This document shows, piece after piece, positions 23,925 through 35,680 of a stretch of 64,000 bases of DNA (within the stretch, counting starts at the first letter, position 1; each line of letters begins with the position of its first letter). Where the stretch lies: assembly GCA_963978895.1 (NCBI GenBank), contig OZ022246.1, forward strand, positions 12,977,742 through 13,041,741, given 5' to 3'. The notes beneath the pieces were generated by a model. The model saw only the letters and a program-made list of their open reading frames with translations. It searched no databases and was not told where the DNA came from. A program made the translations under genes and the position numbers. The DNA is from Erpobdella octoculata (taxonomy: Eukaryota > Annelida > Clitellata > Hirudinida > Erpobdellidae).

Positions 23925-24345
23925 CGGCCTTGCCCGAGGTTTTTAAAGGTTTTTCTAATGTTTGTCTTTCTCGCTCAGGTTTCCTTTCCCGCTCCCGCTC
24001 GTTTTCCCGTTCCAGGCCGCTTCCTCGCTCCCTGTCGCTCTTCCGCTCTTGTTAGACAGTTAAAATTATATAATTATCTCCCGTTCCCGGTCGCTTTTCC
24101 GTTCCCGGTCGCTTTCCCGTTCCCGGACGCTTTTCCCGTTTCCGCTCACGCTTGCTCTCCGTTCCCCCTCACGCTTGCTCTCCCGTTTGCGCTCACGCTT
24201 GCTCTCCCGTTCCCGCTGGCTCTCCCGTTCCCGTTCTCGCTCATTTTTTTCATTTTTTCCAACTTCTTTTAGCCCTTCAAAACATAAAATAGATTGCTAA
24301 AACTGGCTCATACTTGCTTGAAGCTTTCAAACGTTATTACGTAAA
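23925..24345 (-). mobile_element. Helitron-like 3' terminus, copy T3
   Basis: Minus strand: TACGTAATAACG..., AGCGGGAACGG-type tract made of a ~10-bp GGGAACGGGA repeat, CCTTTAAAAACC, hairpin CCTCGGGCAAGGCCGGGC (23933-23949), then CTGA (CTRR type) followed by T. Shares an additional 100 bp upstream (24240-24345) with copy T6 at 57977-58310. Confidence 0.55.
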
Positions 24346-24404
24346 CTAAATATGAATTCTATTACGCACTTACCATTTACCGCAACTATTAAAAATAAAT
24401 AACC

Positions 24405-24607
24405 AAGAATCAGTAAATAACGTATTCGGTTGAATTTTAGATGTAAATATGTATTTATATAAAATTGTTAGTAAATAAAAAAAAAATTTCAAATTTTTTG
24501 TTAACATTTAATTCATAGAATGAAAAGAACTCGTCGCCCAACAACCGAAAGTATTCGGCTTAATAAAGAACCAGATTCAGTAAATAACGTATTCGGTTGA
24601 ATTTTAG
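24405..24607. repeat. Short direct duplication, ~30 bp
   Basis: CAGTAAATAACGTATTCGG and the next 11 bases occur at about 24411-24440 and again at 24576-24605. Confidence 0.8.
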
Positions 24608-24634
24608 TGGTAATTATCTATCTACATAATTTGC

Positions 24635-24768
24635 TATGTATGTATGTATGTATGTATGTATGTATGTATGTATGTATGTATGTATGTATGTATGTTTGTA
24701 TGTATGTATGTATGTATGTATGTATGTATGTATGTATGTATGTATGTATGTATGTATGTATGTATGTA

Positions 24769-24827
<59 letters not shown>

Positions 24828-24832
24828 GTTAG
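24635..24832. repeat. (TATG)n array with internal (TG)n
   Basis: TATG tetranucleotides, with GTGTGTGTGTGTG at 24769-24784. Confidence 0.97.
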
Positions 24833-24852
24833 CAATTCAATTTGGTCTAACG

Positions 24853-24853
<1 letters not shown>

Positions 24854-24890
<37 letters not shown>

Positions 24891-25080
24891 CAAAAACCAC
24901 TGAACGGATTGTAATGAAATTTGGGACATATCTTTCTCTTGAGTTTTAGGTGCTCAATAAGAAAGGGTTTGGAAAAATTCGGCCTGGATCGCCTTGTTTC
25001 AAAGAATATACAATGCGTAATCTATTAGTATTGAAACGCGTTGGGGTGGGTAAAATGCAGACCGCGGACTTAATAATTAA
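24854..25080 (+). repeat. (TA)n followed by Helitron-like 5'-region fragment
   Basis: TA array to 24888, then CACTGAACGGATTGTAATGAAATTTGGG, again the Helitron-like 5' signature next to a microsatellite. Confidence 0.45.
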
Positions 25081-25264
25081 ATAAATGTTATCAAAAATAT
25101 AGAAATTTTTAGTTATTTTATTTATTAATAACTAGAAGTATCCCGACAAAAATGACGGTTTTTTTGTTTTTATCAAATATAAAAAAAAGATTACAAATAA
25201 AGCCATTCAGGTTCCGATATTAACCAATCTTGACCTATTTATATATATAGATATTTGTTTTGTT

Positions 25265-25400
25265 TATTATTATCAGAACCAAAAATATAAAAAAAGTTTA
25301 TAGAATCAAGCCATAAAAAATTAATGTCTGAAAGTTATATATTTGATGAAAAGGAGCTACATCAGGCTCCTCTATACTGACAGAAGCTGAAGGATATATA
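25265..25400 (-). mobile_element. 5'-truncated copy of CR1-type LINE 3' UTR
   Basis: Matches the 3' UTR of the LINE at 27014-30509: AGAACCAAAAATATAAAA, AAAATTAAT.GTCTGAAAGTTATAT and the stem GAGCTACATCAGGCTC are shared in order and orientation. Only about 130 bp of the 3' end was inserted. Confidence 0.75.
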
Positions 25401-25436
25401 TATATATATATATTTTTTTTTTTTAATACTTTGGCG

Positions 25437-25567
<131 letters not shown>

Positions 25568-25782
25568 TTTATAAATAGGTCAAGATTGGTTAATATCGGA
25601 ATCTGAATGGCTTTATTTGTTTGCAAGTTCAGATTTGAAAAAAATTTTTGTGTTTATTTTTAAATGAACTTTTCCATATTTTGAAAAACGTTATAATGAT
25701 CAAGAAAGTTGTTTTTATAGCGACGTTTTGCAAATACGATGACAAAATAACCTAAAAATGCACCATGAAAACGACACCATCT

Positions 25783-25925
25783 CCCGAAATTATTCATCCA
25801 ACACCATCCATCCGAAATTATTCATCCGACATCATCCATCCGAAATTATTCGTCCAACACCATTCATCCGAAGTCGTTCATCCATCATCTTTCCGAAATT
25901 ATTTATCCAACAATATCTTCTTGAT
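25783..25925. repeat. ~29-bp minisatellite
   Basis: About five diverging units of CCGAAATTATTCATCC followed by AACACCATCCAT. Confidence 0.8.
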
Positions 25926-26195
25926 AATATCTACCACACTTCATCCTTCCAAAATCTTTTTTTAATTAATTCGAGTCGTCGGCGAGTTCACCTTTGTTCA
26001 ACTGAAAATCAGTTTTAATAAGCGGTCAGTGATTGTTCGTCCGTGTAGTCCACCCGACCGAGTTCTAATTTATCTCAAAAATCTTTCTTTTTATCCGACA
26101 GTTAAATTTATAAAATCAGTTTATTAGTTTTATTTGATTAAACTTCAAAGAATATTTTTAGAAACAAAAAACCATGACGTTTTCATAAGTAAAAT

Positions 26196-26445
26196 AAAGT
26201 ATAAAAAAGATTTTTTTTAAACAACACTCGTATACTAATGTACTAAAAGGTTAAAAATAATATTAAAGTATCCATATTCATATATAACCGACTATCGCCC
26301 AACGCTCTTATCTACAAAACAAAAAGTTTAGTTCAAAAAATGTTAATAAAGACATTTTAATATTATTTTTAACTTTTTAGTACATTATTATACAAGCGTT
26401 GTTTAAAAAAAAACAATTTAATACTTTATATTATTTTTTATTTTT
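26196..26445. mobile_element. Foldback MITE, most complete copy of the GAGCGTTG family
   Basis: Inverted arms at about 26199-26270 and 26360-26440 (AACAACACTCGTATACTAATG versus CATTATTATACAAGCGTTG). A centre contains TATAACCGACTATCGCCCAA and CGCTCTTATCT. Partial copies at 9860, 15598, 18172 and 42336. No coding capacity. Confidence 0.75.
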
Positions 26446-26593
26446 ACACACTTTTAATTAACTTGACTTCTCTGTCTGTCGTCAAATTTTGCAATCGATT
26501 TTCAACTAACATTGTATCACATTATTGGTAATGAATACGATGTTACTTGATAGGAAATACTTGATGTATTCTATCCATGTTTTGTTTTTCTTT

Positions 26594-27017
<424 letters not shown>

Positions 27018-27174
27018 GAATTTGAATTGAATTTGTTTAATATCAGAACCAAAAATATAAAACGTCTATAGAATCTAGCAATACAAAATTAATAAGTCTG
27101 AAAGTTATATTTTCGATGAAGAGGAGCTACATCAGGCTCCTCTATACTGACCGAGGCTAGAAGACTCGCGACTC

Positions 27175-28444
27175 CTAAGAAATGCGATCCTTGAAAGCGT
27201 TTACTGTCGGGGCGTCAATTGCGTATTGCGTAAGCGCATTCCATGGAGTGACATTCCGGTTTGTGAAGAAATTGTATCGCTCTTCGCAACCTCTGACATA
27301 CTGGTGCTCCAATTTGCAGTTGTGGCCATGCAGGTTGTGTGCCGTGTGACCGGCTGCTCGAGTTTGCGGAACGAAAAAGCTGACGTTGTCAATATTGCGG
27401 GCAATTTTGAACTGCTCGATCAGGTGACCTCTCGAACGACGTTCTTGTAGCGTCGTGATTCCAAGCTTTCGCAGGCGATGTTCATAGGGCTGATGTTTTA
27501 GTGTTGCAATGATTTTTGTTGCCCGACGTTGGACCTGCTCAAGAAGGTTAATATCGCCCTTTTGATAAGGCCACCGAGATTGAACAGAAAATTCAAAATG
27601 CAGCTGCGGCTGCGGAAAGCTTTTCTGAGTCGGCTGAGCATATGATTGGCTGATGTCGCTGCTTTTTCGACCTGTGCTGTCGTCCGCGTACATTTTGATT
27701 TGGTGTGTGATAGTGTCAGGTAAGTCGTTAATATATAACACAGAAAGTAGTGGACCAAGAACAGAGCCTTGAGGAACGCCACTGGTCACATTCTTCCACT
27801 CGGACTCACAGCCTTCAATCAAAACGCGCTGCTTCCTATCTTTCAGCTACGCTTCGATCCATGTGAGTAGCATACCACGGATGCGTAAGCTTCTAGTTTA
27901 TGCAAAAGGCGTTTGTGAGGTACTTTGTCAAATGCTTTGGCAAAATCTGTATATACTACGTCAACCACATAACCGCAATGAACAGTCTCAGTGAGCATGT
28001 CGCAAGTTTCAAATAGATTTGTCAAGCAGTTTTTTTTGTCTTGAGAAAACCATGTTGATGTTTGCTTATTAAGCCGTTGACGACGCAGTGCAGCATGATG
28101 TGTTCATGTAGAATGCCCTCCATTACTTTACAGGGCACACGAGTGAAAGAGACATGCCTGTAGTTAGATGGCTTGAGCTTGCTGCCTTTTTTGAAAATAG
28201 GGGAAACATTTGATTTTTTCCATGTGTCCGGTATAACTCCGGACATGAAGGAGCGCTTGTAGATGAGAGCCAGGAATGTTGCAAAGGCAGCTGCGCAATT
28301 GCTGAGAACGCGTGGGTGCAAACCGTCAAGACCCATCGATTTTGGTTTGTCTAAGCTATGGAATCTTTTTTGAAGAATAGCTGTAGAAAAACAACTTTCA
28401 TTTACATCACAGATTGATTCGGTGCGATCTGTAAAAGCAGGCAT
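27175..28444 (-). pseudogene. CR1-type ORF2: reverse transcriptase and C-terminal region, frameshifted
   Basis: Frames in order show the RT start (LDKPKSMGLDGLHPRVL..., SNVSPIFKKGSKLKPSNYR), motif A (VVYTDFAKAFDKVPHKRLL), motif B (SGVPQGSVLGPLLSVLYINDLPD) and motif C (IKMYADDST; usual FADDT). In shifted frames come ANHMLSRLRKAF, then QVQRRATKII, LRKLGITTLQERR, FFTNRNVTPWNAL and TVNAFKDRI, the standard CR1 ORF2 C-terminus. Breaks lie near 28022, 27822-27843 and in the region 27500-27650. About 100 residues between motif C and the ANHML block are missing, so there is an internal deletion. The gene was the TPRT polymerase of the LINE. Confidence 0.88.
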
Positions 28445-28937
28445 GTAACCCTCAGGTTTGATGACAAAAACAGATTGAAAATAGTCATTGAGTGTGGAAC
28501 ATATTTTTTCACGGTCCGCAGTTATGGTGCCGTCGGCTGTCTGGATAGAGTTGATGTGGTCTTTGACATACTGCTTGCTACTGACATGTGAATGAAGAAG
28601 TTTTGGATTGGATTTGGATTGGATTTGGAAACGCTGACTAGTTGTTCTTCATACGAGTGAATTGCGAACTTGACTGTTTTAGCTACACGATTGCATGCCT
28701 CTCGATGAGATTCTCGTAGAATAACTGCCTGCGTAGTCGTGTCCTGATGTGTTGTATTTGGCCCAGACCTGGCGCTTGACTCTAGCTGCTTTTATAACTT
28801 CGGGTGTTACCCAAGGTTCTTTTTTTCTGGACAAACGGAGTTATTGTAGATGGGATGTGTAGTGCACCCGCTTCGTTGTATTGGTCGATAAGAAGCTGAT
28901 AAGTGTCAGGTACTGAAAGGCCATCAAATAAGTTTTC
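28445..28937 (-). pseudogene. CR1-type ORF2 linker between endonuclease and RT, decayed
   Basis: Position and residual codon use fit the linker. The frame is broken several times, with no open stretch over 60 codons. A local duplication of TTGGATTTGGA (about 28604-28626) is visible. Confidence 0.6.
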
Positions 28938-29849
28938 TCAGTCGGTGTTTGAAATACAAGATGACAGCGCATTGTGGTTAGCTTTGCTCCATATGAAACG
29001 TTTGTGCGACGGAAAAACACGTGAATTGTTCAGACCGGCCACAGCGAACTGACCGGTTATAAAGCAGTGGGATTGGCCCATGGGCGTGTATCTAAGTGAG
29101 TCAGCTTCAAGTATCTCGATAGCTCGGTTGGGGTCGTTGGTAATAATGAGGTCAAAAGTGCTGCTAGGTGCAACATAACGATTACTGCGGTACGTACGAA
29201 ACGTGACAAACTGTGTCAGGTGCCAGTCGTTGAGGCACTCTTGAAATCTAATGTCACTGGGATGTTTGTTACCTATATGAGTCACTATTGCCACGTCACC
29301 ACCCTCGTCGATTGGAGCATATTTTGTGTGAGAAAAATTAAAATCGCTATAGAGCAACATAAATAAGCAGCTCAAGGCGGAAAGTGAGCTACGAGCTGTT
29401 GTGACTGAAGCAATACATTGTGTGAGTTAGTCATCGTTCAAGTCATGGCGGCAATATAAACAACCAATGAGGAAAGTTTCTCCACCGAAACGAATGACTC
29501 GCCAGACTTGTTCAATAGCTGGAGAATTGAGCTGATGAATGCCGGTCTCATTAGTCACAACTTCATCCACAACGTAGATCGTAACAGCTCCTCCAGCGCT
29601 CCTTTCTCTGTCTTTACGGTGCAGTTGATAGCCAGCTATGGAGGTGTCTAAGTATTCGTTAAACCATATTTCCACAAAAAACATGACATCTGGTCTAAGC
29701 GATTGGTCGAGGGCTGCTATTCTTGCTGTTAGCTCATCGAGTTTATCTTTATTGAGCGAGCATGGGTTGTTAGACCAAAATCGAAAGTAATTTAGAGACG
29801 AGGTAGGTGAAGAAGATTTGGGCTGGCTTGTCTTGTTGGGGTGACGCAT
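28938..29849 (-). pseudogene. CR1-type ORF2 apurinic-like endonuclease (EEP) domain, frameshifted
   Basis: Starts at 29849 (MRHPNKTS...). WSNNPCSLNKDKLDEL corresponds to the N-terminal EEP block, FVEIWFNEY to the 'TETWL' catalytic Glu block, GGAVTIYV and FLIGCLYC to middle strands. After a break near 29427 the second part has DFNF, then LTQFVTFRTYRSN...TFDLIITND, matching the 'DFN' and 'QxVxxPTRxxxxLDLIxTN' blocks. The final SDH motif reads GQSHC, so the catalytic His region is altered. This domain nicks DNA at the insertion site. Confidence 0.85.
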
Positions 29850-29882
29850 TCTCTGTGGCTTTGCAAGAATGAATTATTGGGT

Positions 29883-30509
29883 CTACTTGAATTTGTGCAG
29901 TTGATTGCCACGGATGCCGTATCGAAAGGGCGAATCGTTACCAAGTTGAGCATTGAGTTTGTTTTTTTCTTGCCTCAACTGGTAGTCTAATTGTCTTTCT
30001 GCCTCTGTCAAATCCGGGCTAATGTAAACAGATTTGTACGTTCTGTTGCTTCTCAAACCTTTAGCTGCCAAAAGGATCGGGTTTCTTAGACTTGCATCAG
30101 TTTGTTTCACGAGGATTGGGCCTGGTTTTTCTTGATCTTTAGATCTTAATCTTTTTATGCAAATTGGTTTTACCTCAGACTTGCCGATTGAACAAAAAAG
30201 ATCTTTTACAAACTTTTCGTCTTCAGATCTTTTGTCAACTTGCACTGCACACGACGGTTCCGGAACTCCGTAAACGATAACATTTGTCTTTCTTTTCTCT
30301 CTATCATTCAGTTCATTCATGGAAGCATTCACAACTACTAACTGCGCAGCTGGCTGTTTTGATTTTCCGCCACCTGATTTAACTACCTGAACCCGATCGT
30401 TGCCGATAGTCGGAGGTTTCAAAGCTGCTGTTAATTCTGTGGTCAGCTTCTTGATCTGAGTCAAATTGTCTTTCTCTTTGGTCGGTAGGAGCGTGACTCG
30501 CTCAGACAT
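29883..30509 (-). CDS. CR1-type LINE ORF1 protein (RNA-binding), 208 aa, intact frame
   Basis: The open frame starts at ATG 30509 and is 208 codons long. The central part NDREKRKTNVIVYGVPEP and later KRLRSKDQEKPGPILVK follow the RRM-like core of CR1/L2-type ORF1 proteins. The end VYISPDLTEAERQLDYQLRQEKNKLN...FRYGIRGNQL is the conserved C-terminal block. The N-terminus is Lys/Thr-rich and lacks an obvious PHD/esterase domain, so it is at the short end for the family. It would coat LINE RNA and act as a chaperone. A copy of the C-terminal block occurs at 41746-41866. Intact here although ORF2 downstream is dead, so it may simply be luck of decay. Confidence 0.82.
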   Translation of the reverse strand: MSERVTLLPTKEKDNLTQIKKLTTELTAALKPPTIGNDRVQVVKSGGGKSKQPAAQLVVVNASMNELNDREKRKTNVIVYGVPEPSCAVQVDKRSEDEKFVKDLFCSIGKSEVKPICIKRLRSKDQEKPGPILVKQTDASLRNPILLAAKGLRSNRTYKSVYISPDLTEAERQLDYQLRQEKNKLNAQLGNDSPFRYGIRGNQLHKFK

Positions 30510-30512
30510 CTA

Positions 30513-30520
<8 letters not shown>

Positions 30521-30588
<68 letters not shown>

Positions 30589-30590
30589 TA
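30521..30590. repeat. (TA)n array
   Basis: TA array between the LINE 5' side and a Helitron-like 3' end. Confidence 0.95.
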
Positions 30591-30890
30591 CTAGCTGGGT
30601 TACCCGGCGTTGCCCGGGGATTTTAAAGGTTCTTTATCGTTTTTCTCTCTGGCTCCTGTTTCCTTAACTGCTTGCTTTCCCGTTCCAGGTCGCTTTCTCA
30701 CTCCTGGTCGCATTTCTGCTCACGGTCGCTTTCCCGGCCCCGGTCTCTTTTACTTTTCCCGCTCCCGGTTGCTTTTACGCTTTACCGTTCCAGCTTGATC
30801 TCCTTTTTCTGCGCGCGCTTTTCGCTCAGTCACTTTTTCGTTCTTCTATTAAATTTTAAAGCCTTCCCAATGTGGCTTAGATGGGCTGTA
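30591..30890 (-). mobile_element. Helitron-like 3' terminus, copy T4
   Basis: Minus strand: AGCGGGAAAG / GACCGGGAGTG-type purine tract (30660-30790), GAACCTTTAAAATCC, hairpin CCCGG/CCGGG (30603-30618), GTAACCCAG spacer, CTAG (30591-30594), then T. Confidence 0.6.
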
Positions 30891-32808
30891 GCGGAATGCT
30901 GTGCACAGTCATCAAAATTGATCTGTTCTCTCGTTAACACTTTGTTGTTTGGTTTGCTCGTTTAGTTACGTCTGAACTTCCTCAATTTTAATTAGTGTTC
31001 TTTAATGTATTGGTTCCACTCTGCAAGTGTGATCTTTTGCAAAGGATTATTATGATTGACTAAAGCTGAAAAAAAAGAATTTATTAGTTAACGCTGCAAT
31101 AATAATAATGTTAAAATCCGCTCACATATTTCAACAGGTTATATTTATTTTAAATACTTGTAAGATTATAAATGCTTACAATAGATTTATCACACACATT
31201 TGCTTTTCGAAAAATCGCTAGTCTTACTTTTTGAGTTGCTCTTAGATTTTAAGTGTCACGTCTACAGAAAGCATATAACGCTACATGTGGCATGTTAATA
31301 AATGTTGACCCATGGCTTTGAAAAATGTGATATAAAACACAGATTAAAATAAAACATGAAGTAATAATAATATTATAAACCTTCTTGTTATGTCAAAATG
31401 TCAAAGCATTAACTTATTGAATTTCCCCAGAATTTTCGGAGATCATCAATTTGGAACAATGGAAGAGTAACACTTTTATTTAGCAAATGATGCAATTATA
31501 AATTGAACAAAACAGCAGCAGATTGATAGGCTGGCTTGAGAACTTTGTTCATGATTTTGTTTAAACACAAAAATACTGCACTTGCTTTCATTTTTTTTCA
31601 AATTTCATGCACCTCATATATCAGTGAAACTTTTACAATAAATTGGTATTGCATGTAAGATTTTCTTTAAAATGTAATTTTCTAATTTCCTCTGAAAAGT
31701 AAAAAATAAAATAAGACCGATAAATTAATTCATAATCTTATAGTCATAACTACTCGTCAATAATAAATTAATTCCAAATCGGCTAATGCCATCACATAAA
31801 AAAACACTTACCTGTCCAAAAAAATTTCTCATTTACCGATAGGCTGATAGCAAGCTCGTCAGTTTAGGAAACCATGATGAACAATATTAGATAAGGAACA
31901 ATTGAAGTCAGAAGCCTTGAACGATAAATATGAACACTGAATTTAAATTTATTTTTCCAATCTGCAACTCCTTTTTGTAACACACAAAATGTTATAGCAT
32001 AATGATAATCTTATAATAATTAATAATATTATAACATAATAACATAATTAATCACGTGCAATGCAACAAACGAAACAAATTGAAAGATACACAGTAAATC
32101 ATGATTTTAAAAACTAAAAACAAATTACCAAAGCTTTGCCACTTTTGAATGGGAGATATACACAATGAATTTCTAATTTGATTTAATTTTAATTTGTTAA
32201 GTCTGGAACTCTTTTTGTGAAGCACAAAATATCTCTAAATAGAAGAAATTCCACCTTCAATTTATTGATTAGTCCTGAACACCAAAGTTATCTGGATTTA
32301 AAAGATAAGTTGCTAAAATTCAAATATAAAGTTTATATTATAAATCACCGATAGCAGATCTGTCGTATCGGAAGTTCGGAAGAGAATGAGCTTTATGAAA
32401 TCAAAACAAAGGTATCCGGCGGCACCATAGATATCTATGGGCGGCACTAAACAACACACATATTTATTTAATTTAATATTTATATTTAAAACCTTTAAAA
32501 CTTAAGAAAAAAATTAAAAAAATTTTGTATAATTTAACTATAAATTAATTTATTTGTATTTTGTAGAAAAAAAATTTACTTTATCTTACTACCGCTGACC
32601 AAAACGTTTTTTGTCCATAAAACATCAACGGAGAAACAAATTTATTTAAAACTTTACAGGAACCACCGCTTGAATAAGATACATAAGTGTGCCAAATTTC
32701 AATTAAATCTGTTCGGCCGTTTACATTTTATTCTCGGATATAGAAACAAACAACATTTCATTTTTATATATAAGATATATTTCCTATCAATTAACCTCGT
32801 ATATATAG
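30891..32808. other. AT-rich stretch, nothing assignable
   Basis: No coding signal. Contains the perfect palindrome CCATAGATATCTATGG at about 32425-32440, with GGCGGCAC-type flanks on both sides. Confidence 0.5.
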
Positions 32809-32907
32809 GATATATATATATATATATATATATATCTTTGAGACACGCTCTAAGAAACACAACTCGCCATTTGGCAGAAACAACTTTTCGAGCCAAATTC
32901 TCGACCT

Positions 32908-33827
32908 TATGTTATTAATAGTTATCTCCTCAGAGCTTATCGTTTTTCCGAAACCTGGTCAGATTTCCATAAAGAAATAGTTAGAATCAAGCAGTTATTG
33001 GTTAACAACAATTATTCTAATAGCTTTGTCGACGGTTTTATTAACAATTTTGTAACCAAAATGAAAACATCTGTGAGTTCGGCTGGGTCTGACGCTGACA
33101 AGGGTCGTGATGTACGCCAGGAGTTCCCCGTGTTCTACAAAAATCAAATGAATCTCAATTACAGAATTGATGAAAGTATTATAAAGAAGATAATAAAAAA
33201 GGAAGTTTCTGTTATAGACCCCGTCAGGAATAAACTGGGTTTATATATTTATTACAAAAACTTGAAACTTTTCAATTTGGTCATCAAGAATGATAGAACA
33301 AGTATCACTGACCCGTTGCAACAAAGTCACGTGGTGTACCATTTCAAATGTTCTATTCCACATTGTAAGGTGGATACATACATTGGTCACACTACCACTA
33401 CGTTGTCAAGGAGACTCACGATGCATCTCCAGTTTGGGAGTATTCTTAATCATTATGAATGTATTCATTTGAAAAAGCTAACACGAAAAGAACTTGAAGA
33501 AGGTGTTTCGATTTTAACAAGAGAATCCGACTCTTTCCGGCTGAAAATTAAAGAGGCTCTCTATATCTTATTAATGAGACCCGCAATTAATAAACAATTT
33601 GATAAATTTCCACAGATTCTCCACTTATTCGGTGTCAAAGAAAGCAATATGCATCGGTTACCCTGTATTCCTTCTAACGACGAGGATAACATAAATGATG
33701 ATACTTCTGACTCGTCCTCTGACACAAATACTTTGGCTGTTGAGGCTGCTCCTGACGAATCTCATTGTAATGTATCTGAGGAAATTCTTGTCTCTTCTAA
33801 TATAACACAGCGAAAACGCAAAAATTG
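32908..33827 (+). pseudogene. Penelope-like protein: RT thumb + GIY-YIG endonuclease, 5'-truncated
   Basis: The frame is open from the inversion junction to TGA 33826-33828. It begins with RAYRFSETWSDFHKEIVRIKQLL, the block that follows the RT in PLE proteins. Counting residues from the TTG at 32998, the GIY-YIG nuclease shows VVY (112-114), YIG (128-130), R138/R139, E186 and N198, with a C..C-type insert CSIPHC before YIG, as in EN-positive PLEs. The C-terminus is acidic (DDEDNINDDTSDSSSD) and ends RKRKN. It would nick DNA during integration. The RT palm is absent, so this copy is not autonomous. Confidence 0.88.
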
Positions 33828-33959
33828 ATTTCCAATAGTATAAATTTTATATTCTTTTGATTTGATAGGTAGAGTGTTTTTTCGTTTTTTCTTTTGTTAG
33901 TGTGCTAATTCTTTGACAATTTCGGTTCTTTCTGTTTGTTTACTTTTCTCGTTTTACTT

Positions 33960-34004
33960 TTGACCCTGAGGATGGCTGACATAGCTGAAACGGTCCGTCG
34001 GTCT
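33960..34004 (+). ncRNA. Type-I hammerhead ribozyme in PLE pseudo-LTR (copy A)
   Basis: Stem I GACC (33962-33965) pairs with GGTC (34000-34003). Core CTGAGGA 33966-33972. Stem II GGCT/AGCT (33974-33977 with 33983-33986). GAA 33987-33989. Stem III ACG-GTC-CGT 33990-33998. Cleavage site C33999, giving the canonical GUC triplet. All conserved hammerhead positions are present. Hammerheads are known from PLE pseudo-LTRs, where they are thought to process the tandem transcript. Confidence 0.85.
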
Positions 34005-34168
34005 GACAATAAAAGTTTAATGGAAAAGTTTTTGGCTAATTGTAGTCTCGAACAGAGAGTTTTGTGCCGAAAGGTCGAGAATTTGGCTCGAAAAGTTGTT
34101 TCTGCCAAATGGCGAGTTGTGTTTCTTAGAGCGTGTCTCAAAGATAAATTGATTCCACAGTTTATTCG

Positions 34169-34172
<4 letters not shown>
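33970..34172 (+). pseudogene. PLE protein N-terminal segment within pseudo-LTR
   Basis: Frame reads MADIAETVRRSD from 33973, then LARKVVSAKWRVVFLRACLKDKLIPQFIRN, then enters (TA)n. The 'AKW.VVF..ACLK..LIP.F...' block is the helical N-terminal region of PLE proteins. It overlaps the hammerhead. Confidence 0.75.

Positions 34173-34234
<62 letters not shown>
34171..34234. repeat. (TA)n array
   Basis: TA array starting directly after the PLE fragment's IRN codons. Confidence 0.96.
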
Positions 34235-34238
<4 letters not shown>

Positions 34239-34439
34239 TTTCGGATCGATTGGCCAAATTTTAATTAAATAATTATTAGTGATATTTTCGTCGAACTATT
34301 TATTGTCTATGCTAATATACTCGTTGTTTATGTAGCAAAAATATAAATGGGTGTTTTTAAAAAACTTTGTTTTTGCTTCACTTGTTTAGTGTGTCTTGTT
34401 TTATAATTGTAAATATTAATTTTATTTTTTTTTCATTTT

Positions 34440-34640
34440 TTATTGCTTAAGTTTTTTTTTAATCTAAAAACGGATTAATGTATTTAATGTCACTCATCGA
34501 AGTACTAACCGGGCTCGACGTTGCTTAACTTCGTTGATCGTACGAGACGCGATGGTTTTAAAAATAACGTTTGCGCTGAAACAAATAAACAAACATCAAA
34601 CAACTAACAACATTGCAAGTTAATATAAGCGTTGTAATAA
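34440..34640 (-). repeat. 5S rRNA-related SINE, copy 1
   Basis: On the minus strand 34557-34488 reads CGCGTCTCGTACGATCAACG, then GAAGTTAAGCAACGTCGAGC, then CCGGTTAGTACTTCGATGAG. This is the central two thirds of eukaryotic 5S rRNA including the internal control region (boxes A and C). The first ~30 nt and the 3' helix are missing. Flanks on both sides are shared with copy 2 at 50100-50280, so the unit is a dispersed repeat, not a stray 5S gene. Confidence 0.75.
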
Positions 34641-35075
34641 ATAGGGAATAAGATGGATGAACATTGTTCATACGGATGTAGGGATGGAAAGATGTACAAT
34701 AGTGGGCATACTGATGTAGGGGTGAAAGGATAAATGGAGGTGTTAATAAAATGATGGAAGACAAGCGAGTGATAATTCCAAAAAAATAAAAATGGAAAGA
34801 TGAATGGATGTGTTGATAGAATGATAGAAGGTTAAGGAAATATTTTAAGGAACAGAAAATTGAATGAATATGAACATATAGTCGCATTTACGTACATGGT
34901 GTGAAAGAATAAATAAAACAAGTAAATTAAAAACGAATTTTTAAAACCAATGCTCTTATATGTAATTAAAACACAAATTTTGCAATCAATTTTTTCTTAT
35001 ATTACTCTTTTATTTTATGTTAAAGTCGAAATATCTTAATTATATCGAAATATCGAAATTAATTAAAATTATCTA
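34641..35075. other. AT-rich stretch with GATGGA-type degenerate repeats
   Basis: Loose GATGGA/GATGAATG words occur through 34650-34830. No gene. Confidence 0.45.
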
Positions 35076-35395
35076 AATTAATTGACTTATTGTAAAACTA
35101 ATAATTGAATATTGCATTGTCTTCTATTTTAAGCATGTATGCAAAATTTGAAAAAATCTATGGTTCGTGTTAACTTGGTAAAATAGTCTGCCAGTCGGTT
35201 AGCGTTTTGTGGTCAAGAAAACCCTCAAGAAAACCCTCAAGAAAACCCTCAAGAAAACCCTCAAGAAAACCCTCAAGAAACCCCTCGATAAAATCCTCAA
35301 GAAAATTAACTAAATTAATTGACTTATTGTAAAACTAATAATTGAATATTGCATTGTCTTCTATCTTGAGCATGTATGCAAAATTTGAAAAAAAT
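35076..35395. repeat. ~86-bp direct duplication around a 12-bp minisatellite
   Basis: ATTGACTTATTGTAAAACTA and the following sequence to AAAATCTAT occurs at 35076-35161 and 35310-35395 with about 97% identity. Between the copies lies AAGAAAACCCTC repeated about 6 times (35216-35290). Confidence 0.85.
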
Positions 35396-35440
35396 CTATC
35401 ATCAGGAAGTGACTCAAATATTGATTGCAAGATTTGAAAC

Positions 35441-35528
35441 AGACAGAGAAACAGACATGAGAAACAGACAGAGAAACAGACAGAGAAACAGACAGAGAAA
35501 CAGACAGAGAAACAGACAGAGAAACAGA
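35441..35528. repeat. 12-bp minisatellite (CAGACAGAGAAA)n
   Basis: About seven units, encoding Arg-Asn-Arg-Gln repeats on the plus strand as an artefact. Confidence 0.93.
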
Positions 35529-35679
35529 GCCGACGAGTTAATAAAAGCATTGGTAAAAATAATTTTGTTTACATTTTATACAGGAAATTACGTCTCACCA
35601 AGGGAGCTGCATGGTTTGATCAGGTGAGTATGAAAAAGGTTGAATTAAACAATCCTATTTATCAAGTGAACACACGTAA

Positions 35680-35680
<1 letters not shown>

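Larger units (their letters stand above)
32809..34172 (+). mobile_element. Penelope-like element, 3' half with inverted leading segment
   Basis: From left: a short (TA)n, 73 bp of the PLE N-terminal coding region in antisense (32834-32906), the RT thumb and GIY-YIG endonuclease in sense (32908-33827), a 3' region with a hammerhead (33960-34004), then the N-terminal coding region in sense (33970-34172) ending at (TA)n. The antisense and sense N-terminal segments are identical over 73 bp (34071-34143). This tandem/inverted layout with a pseudo-LTR carrying the ORF start is characteristic of PLEs. 5' RT domain missing. Confidence 0.85.

Noticed and set aside
33905..34171. Minus-strand 88-aa frame over the PLE pseudo-LTR
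   Set aside because: Antisense shadow of the PLE N-terminal segment.
34488..34557. Functional 5S rRNA gene
   Set aside because: The first ~30 nt and terminal helix are missing, and the same flanks occur around copy 2.
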